From an uncultured Massilia sp. (lineage in GTDB: Bacteria > Pseudomonadota > Gammaproteobacteria > Burkholderiales > Burkholderiaceae): a DNA stretch of 27,191 bases. The stretch is from positions 1 to 27,191 of the forward strand of contig CAMPHU010000042.1 in NCBI GenBank assembly GCA_946886065.1, in the 5' to 3' direction. The notes under the pieces were generated by a model. The model was not told the DNA's origin, did no database searches, and was given only the letters and a program-made list of their open reading frames with translations. Within the stretch, counting starts at the first letter, position 1, and each line of letters opens with the position of its first letter. Below are positions 23,483-27,191 of this stretch, one piece after another. Position numbers and translations under genes: made by a program.

Positions 23483-25285
23483 TTACTCGTCGCCGTCCTC
23501 GCGGTCGCGCTTCATCGCCACGAAGTCGCGCTCGAACATGGCGTGCAGTTCCTCGTTGGCGCGCTTGGCCAGCGACACATACTGCTCGCGGTCCTTGTAA
23601 TACGGGTAGACCGCGTTCACGCTTTGCAGGTTGTGCTCGCGGAAGCGCATCGCCGCCTGGCGCGCCAGGTAGGCGCCGAAGCCCAGCTGCTCCATGACCT
23701 TCCTGCCCATCATCAGCGCCGATTCGAAGGTCTCGCGCTCGATGATGGTCACGCCCAGGTCCATCAGCTGGTAGTAATGGGTGATGTTGCGCGCCCGCGC
23801 CAGGATCATCAGGTCCGGATATTCGTGGCGGATCGCGGCCGCCAGCTTGAGGCTGTCGTCGATGCCGTCGATCGCGATCACCAGCGCGCGCGCCTTGGCC
23901 GCGCCCGCCGCGCGCAGCAGGTCGGTGCGGGTGGCGTCGCCATAGAAGACATTGAAGCCGAAGTCGCGCAGGGTGTCGATGTGGTCCGGGTCGTGGTCCA
24001 GCATGGTCAGCGGAACCTGGTTGGCGTGCAGCAGGCGGCCGACGATCTGGCCGAAGCGGCCGAAGCCGGCGATGATCACGTGGCCCGCGTTGTCTTCGAT
24101 CTCGTCCGCCTTGCGCTTCTTCTTGCGGCCGTTCCAGAAGGGCTCCAGCACGCGGTCGTACACGATCAGCAGCAGCGGCGTGGCCATCATCGACAGCGCC
24201 ACCACGACCACCAGGATCGAGGCCGTTTCGGCCGAGAAGGCGCGCGCTGCCGCGGCGGCGCCGAACACCACGAAGGCGAACTCGCCGCCCTGCGACAGCA
24301 GGAAGGCGAACAGGGTGCGCTGCCGGCCAGCCATGCCGAAGGCGTGCGCCAGCAGGTAGAGCACCAGCAGCTTGAGCACCAGGAAGGCGGCGGCCATGCC
24401 GACGATGCGCCAGGGCTGGGCGAAGAACACGCCGAAGTCCACCGACATGCCGACCGCGATGAAGAACAGCCCGAGCAGCAATCCCTTGAACGGCTCCAGG
24501 TCGGTCTCGAGCGCGTGGCGGTATTCGGAATTGGCCAGCAACACCCCGGCCAGGAAGGCGCCCAGCGCCATCGACATCTCCACCCATTGCATCAGCAGCG
24601 ATACCGAGATCACCAGCAGCAGCGCGAAAGCGGTGAAGATCTCGCGCATGCGGGTGCGGGCGATCACGCGCAGCACCGGGCGCACCAGGTAGTGGCCCAC
24701 CACCAGCAGGCCCAGGATCACGGCGGCCGGCTTGAGCACGCCCGCCCAGCCGCCGTGCGGGTCGGCCTCGGCCGCGCCCAGCACCGGCACCAGGGCGATC
24801 ATCGGGATCGCGGCGATGTCCTGGAACAGCAGGATCGAGAAGCCTGCCTGCCCGGCCGGCGTGGGCAGCAGGTTCCGTTCCTGCATGGTCGTGAGGGCGA
24901 TGGCCGTGGACGAGAGCGACAGCCCGAGGGCGGCGATCAGCGCCACCTGCCAGGAAACGCCGGCCAGCCAGGCCGCACCGAACAGTACGGCGGCCACGCC
25001 GCCCACCTGGGCCAGGCCCCAGCCGAAGATCGAGCGGCGCAGGGACCACAGGCGTTGGGGCTCCAGCTCCAGCCCGATCACGAACAGCAGCAGCACCACG
25101 CCGAATTCGGAGAAATGCAGGATGGTGTCGACCTCGCTGATCAGCCCCAGGCCCCAGGGGCCGATGGCGATCCCCGCCAGCAGGTAGCCGAGCACCGCGC
25201 CCAGCCCGAGGGCGCGCGCGATCGGCACGGCGATGACGGCGGCGGCCAGGTAGACCATGGCCACGGTCAGTACGCTATGTTCCAT
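23483..25285 (-). CDS. KefB/KefC-like glutathione-gated K+/H+ antiporter (CPA2)
   Basis: 600 residues, matching KefB/KefC length. Residues 1-380 are a CPA2 antiporter domain with about twelve helices, including GYLLAGIAIGP, ELEPQRLW, LSLSSTAIAL, LLFQDIAAIP and the Kef-type HALETDLEPFKGLLLGLFF loop. A charged linker (RKKKRKADEIED) leads to an RCK_N/TrkA-N nucleotide-binding domain from about 401, with GFGRFG (407-412) and acidic D430 at the end of the second strand. In enterobacteria Kef systems release K+ and acidify the cytoplasm when glutathione adducts of electrophiles accumulate. The ATG overlaps the end of the KefF-like gene by 11 bp behind GGGAG, matching the ancillary-subunit/channel arrangement. 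Whether it is B-type or C-type cannot be told. Confidence 0.92.
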   Translation of the reverse strand: MEHSVLTVAMVYLAAAVIAVPIARALGLGAVLGYLLAGIAIGPWGLGLISEVDTILHFSEFGVVLLLFVIGLELEPQRLWSLRRSIFGWGLAQVGGVAAVLFGAAWLAGVSWQVALIAALGLSLSSTAIALTTMQERNLLPTPAGQAGFSILLFQDIAAIPMIALVPVLGAAEADPHGGWAGVLKPAAVILGLLVVGHYLVRPVLRVIARTRMREIFTAFALLLVISVSLLMQWVEMSMALGAFLAGVLLANSEYRHALETDLEPFKGLLLGLFFIAVGMSVDFGVFFAQPWRIVGMAAAFLVLKLLVLYLLAHAFGMAGRQRTLFAFLLSQGGEFAFVVFGAAAAARAFSAETASILVVVVALSMMATPLLLIVYDRVLEPFWNGRKKKRKADEIEDNAGHVIIAGFGRFGQIVGRLLHANQVPLTMLDHDPDHIDTLRDFGFNVFYGDATRTDLLRAAGAAKARALVIAIDGIDDSLKLAAAIRHEYPDLMILARARNITHYYQLMDLGVTIIERETFESALMMGRKVMEQLGFGAYLARQAAMRFREHNLQSVNAVYPYYKDREQYVSLAKRANEELHAMFERDFVAMKRDREDGDE

Positions 25286-25847
25286 GGGAGGCTCCCTCGA
25301 GGGCCAGGTGTTCCAGGTGCCCGGCCAGCAGGCCGCGCAGGCGTTCGGCGTAGGCGTCGACCGCCCGCGGCTCGGCGTGCTCGGCGCCGTACAAGATTTC
25401 GGGTTCGATCCAGCGCATCCCCAGGCTGTGCGCGGTCTGCTCCAGCGACGCCAGGTACTCGCCCAGCGGGTGCCCGTGGCGTGCGCCGGGCCGGTAGTCG
25501 CCAGGCAGGCTGTTGCAGCCTACCGCGGCCCAGCAGGACTTGCCGCGCAGGCGCGGGTTGCCGCCGTCTACCGACCATTCGGGCTTGAGCACCGCGTCGA
25601 ACCATTCCTTGAGCAGGGCCGGCATCGCGTACCAGCTGAGCTGGTAGGCGAAGATCACCAGGGCGGCGTCCTTGAGCAGGGCGCGCTCGCGCCGCACGTC
25701 GACGTAGAAGTCCGGGTACAGCTCGTACAAGTCCTGCACGACGACGTTCGGCAGGCTGCGGACGGCATCGGCGACGCGGCGGCTGATGCGCGAACGGTGC
25801 AGGGCGGGGTCGGCGAAGATCACCAGGGCTTGCGGCGGCGAGGTCAT
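25275..25847 (-). CDS. KefF/KefG-like NAD(P)H oxidoreductase, Kef ancillary subunit
   Basis: 190 residues from the ATG at 25847, which gives the usual family start (MTSPPQALVIFADPALHRS...). In-frame ATGs at 25886 and 25982 would add an extension without homology, and none has a strong ribosome-binding site. It is a flavodoxin-fold quinone reductase: the FMN-phosphate loop region near HRSR, the FAYQLSWYAMPALLKEWFDAVL block (consensus WY..P..LK.W.D.V), then L-R-G-K and the late ILYGAE. KefF and KefG bind the Kef channel and are needed for full activity. The 11-bp overlap with the channel gene supports that role. Confidence 0.87.
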   Translation of the reverse strand: MTSPPQALVIFADPALHRSRISRRVADAVRSLPNVVVQDLYELYPDFYVDVRRERALLKDAALVIFAYQLSWYAMPALLKEWFDAVLKPEWSVDGGNPRLRGKSCWAAVGCNSLPGDYRPGARHGHPLGEYLASLEQTAHSLGMRWIEPEILYGAEHAEPRAVDAYAERLRGLLAGHLEHLALEGASHGT

Positions 25848-25983
25848 GGGTGCGTGCTTTTCATACAGTGTTGCCCAATTGTACATGGCGTCCGCCCCAG
25901 TCCTCAAAAGGCGCGTTCGACGCTGCCGCCGATCCGGAATAGCTTGGGCATCGGCGATGGCGAAGTCAGCATCTGGGTGCATG

Positions 25984-26008
25984 CCAAGGCGAAAGCCTTG
26001 CGCCTTGG
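25984..26008. repeat. nested alternative hairpins in the kefF / Gly-rich gene intergenic region
   Basis: CAAGGC-GAAA-GCCTTG (25985-26000) is a perfect 6-bp stem with a GNRA-type GAAA loop. The same left arm, as CCAAGGC (25984-25990), can instead pair with GCCTTGG at 26002-26008 (7 bp), so the two stems exclude each other. It lies in the 304-bp gap between divergent genes; the rest of that gap holds only the promoter at 26091-26118. Confidence 0.5.
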
Positions 26009-26090
26009 AAAGACTGATCCAGGCGATCGAACGGCAAGGCCTCCCGCCCTGACCCGGAGCACTCCTACAGCGTGAGCGGCAGCAGGCCTA

Positions 26091-26118
26091 TTGAAACAGG
26101 CGCAGGCTCGCCTATGAT
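26091..26118 (+). promoter_or_regulatory. near-consensus sigma-70 promoter
   Basis: TTGAAA (26091-26096) and TATGAT (26113-26118) each match consensus at 5 of 6 positions, separated by 16 bases. Transcription would begin near 26125, giving a leader of about 27 bases to the ATG at 26152. It is the best-looking promoter in the window and serves the small Gly-rich gene. Confidence 0.72.
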
Positions 26119-26151
26119 GGACGGATGGACAAGTTCATCAGGGAGGCCACG

Positions 26152-26535
26152 ATGCAGAGCGACGGCAAGGACGCGAAGGGGCGCAGCTACGACCAGATCA
26201 CGCGCAGCGGCACCAGCAGCGCGGGCAGCATGGGCGCGGGCGGGACCGGCGATATCGGCAAGTCCGGTTCGGAACAGGCCGGGCAGGGCGGCAACCTGCA
26301 GGCCGGCCGCACCGACGACCTGCTGGCCGGCGGTTCGGACGCCGAATGCGAGGACAAGGGGTTCATGACCGACGGCAGGCAAGGCCAGCTCGGCACTGGC
26401 ATGGGAGGCAAGGGCAATCTCGGCAGCGGCAGCGCCGGCAACCGCCAGTCGGGTGAGCTCAACCAGCAAGGCTCGGGCGGCCAGCGCACCACGGAAACCG
26501 ACCGCGACCAGGATACCTCGGCCCGCGAGCGCTAG
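26152..26535 (+). CDS. small Gly/Ser-rich hydrophilic protein of unknown function
   Basis: 127 residues from the ATG at 26152, chosen because AGGGAGG ends 5 bases before it; the alternative ATG at 26125 coincides with the predicted transcription start and has no good ribosome-binding site. The protein has no signal peptide, helix or recognisable domain. It is dominated by Gly, Ser, Gln, Asp and Thr in loose repeats (GTSSAGSMGAGGTGDIGKSG, then GKGNLGSGSAGN), contains a single Cys, and ends with the charged TETDRDQDTSARER. This composition suggests an intrinsically disordered protein, as in desiccation or stress proteins; that is inference only. Its stop TAG shares CTAG with the stop of the convergent acetyltransferase. 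Confidence 0.7.
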   Translation: MQSDGKDAKGRSYDQITRSGTSSAGSMGAGGTGDIGKSGSEQAGQGGNLQAGRTDDLLAGGSDAECEDKGFMTDGRQGQLGTGMGGKGNLGSGSAGNRQSGELNQQGSGGQRTTETDRDQDTSARER

Positions 26536-27095
26536 CCGGGCGGCGTCCCGGCCCGCCTGTCGTCCCGCCCGAGGCGGTACAGGACATGCCGCGACAGCCG
26601 ATGGCCGGCCGGCAGGGCCGGGTGCGCAAAATCTCCGGCCTCGTCGCGGCGCATTCCCAGGTTTTCCATCAAGGCGCGCGAACGCAGGTTGTCCGGGACC
26701 GTGAAGGACACGATCTCGTCCAGTCCAAGCTGGTCGAAGCCGTGGCGCAGGCAGGCCTCGGCGGCTTCGCGTGCGTATCCCTTGCCCCAGTATTCCGCGC
26801 CCAGGCGCCAGCCGATGTCGGTGCAGGGCGCGAACGGGAGGCCGGCGTCGTGCCGCTTGAGGCCGACGAAGCCGACCAGCGTGCCGTCTGTCGCCAGCGT
26901 GGCGGCCAGATAGCAGCTTCCGGTCACTTCATGCAGCGTATTTTGCCCCGTCATGAAGTCCGTGACCTGTTGCATGCCCATGGGGCCGGGAAGGTGCTCG
27001 ATGACGCGCGGGTCCTGGTTCATCGCGTACAGGGCGCCGGCGTCGGACGGGCGCCAGGTGCGCAGGGCCAGGCGGGGCGTGCGGATCACGATCAT
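26532..27095 (-). CDS. GNAT-family N-acetyltransferase (RimJ/RimL type)
   Basis: 187 residues starting MIVIRTPRLALRTWRPSDA, the usual opening of RimJ/RimL-like acetyltransferases. The acetyl-CoA pyrophosphate loop is in IGWRLGAEYWGKGYAREAA (GKGYA at 104-108), followed by the LDEIVSFTVPDNLRSRALMENLGM strand-helix typical of the family. The ATG is preceded by GAGGTG at a 5-base spacing, and the gene starts 9 bp after the stop of the partial gene upstream, so they may be co-transcribed. Members acetylate ribosomal-protein N-termini, amino acids or small amines; the acceptor here is unknown. Confidence 0.93.
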   Translation of the reverse strand: MIVIRTPRLALRTWRPSDAGALYAMNQDPRVIEHLPGPMGMQQVTDFMTGQNTLHEVTGSCYLAATLATDGTLVGFVGLKRHDAGLPFAPCTDIGWRLGAEYWGKGYAREAAEACLRHGFDQLGLDEIVSFTVPDNLRSRALMENLGMRRDEAGDFAHPALPAGHRLSRHVLYRLGRDDRRAGTPPG

Positions 27096-27104
27096 GCGTT
27101 CACC

Positions 27105-27191
27105 TCAAGCCGCCGTACGGCGTGCGTGCGCCGCTTGGGCGATGAAGCTGGCGGTCAGCTCGGCACGGGTCACGGGCGGCATGTGGCCGCC
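27105..27191 (-). CDS. 3' end of an unidentified gene (runs off right edge)
   Basis: An open frame enters from the right edge on the minus strand and ends at TGA (27105-27107), giving 28 residues: GGHMPPVTRAELTASF then IAQAAHARRTAA. The tail is too short to assign. Its TGA lies just before the GAGGTG of the acetyltransferase gene, as expected for consecutive genes on one transcript. Confidence 0.55.
   Translation of the reverse strand, partial: GGHMPPVTRAELTASFIAQAAHARRTAA

Noticed and set aside
23063..25588. 841-residue open frame on the plus strand across the Kef channel
   Set aside because: His/Gln/Ala-rich antisense shadow of the antiporter gene.

Overview
The window is GC-rich (strong third-position G/C bias, long antisense shadow frames) and gene-dense. 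Its mix of genes suggests a betaproteobacterium of the Massilia/Telluria/Duganella type (Oxalobacteraceae): two large TonB-dependent receptors, a 7TMR-DISM hybrid kinase, a multi-PAS GGDEF-EAL protein and a KefF/KefB potassium-efflux pair. This placement is inferred from gene content and composition, not from a marker gene. I saw no rRNA, tRNA, CRISPR array, insertion sequence or phage gene.

Region A (1-7318, minus strand) reads leftwards: a TonB-dependent receptor, then after 63 bp a CruF/DUF422-type carotenoid-biosynthesis membrane protein, a DUF2236 (MpaB / latex-clearing-protein superfamily) putative haem oxygenase, and a 7TMR-DISM hybrid histidine kinase that runs off the left edge. The last three genes are joined by two ATGA stop/start overlaps, so they are probably made as a unit. 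An isoprenoid-acting membrane enzyme, a haem oxygenase of the family that cleaves polyisoprene, and a dedicated sensor kinase form the least familiar combination here.

Region B (7611-19523, plus strand) is a glycoside-utilisation locus. A secreted GH43 enzyme with a C-terminal lectin-like domain is followed, after an oppositely oriented EamA-type exporter, by a binding protein, two permeases and an MsmX/UgpC-type ATPase of a sugar ABC importer. Next come a LacI-family regulator, a TonB-Xanth-Caul-type receptor and a second GH43 without a signal peptide. Several junctions overlap or are only a few bases apart. A perfect 9+2+9 palindrome lies inside the apparent promoter of the second receptor, directly downstream of the lacI-type gene, and is the best operator candidate. 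The implied route is surface cleavage, TonB-dependent outer-membrane uptake, ABC import, then cytoplasmic cleavage. The substrate is probably an arabinose- or xylose-containing oligosaccharide, judged from GH43 only.

Region C (19557-27191) is a set of separate functions: a PAS-GGDEF-EAL c-di-GMP protein (minus), a 402-bp gene-free AT-richer stretch, an unrecognised three-helix membrane protein (plus), a KefF/KefB-like system (minus), a small Gly/Ser-rich hydrophilic protein behind a near-consensus sigma-70 promoter (plus), a GNAT acetyltransferase (minus) and the 3' end of one more minus-strand gene at the right edge.
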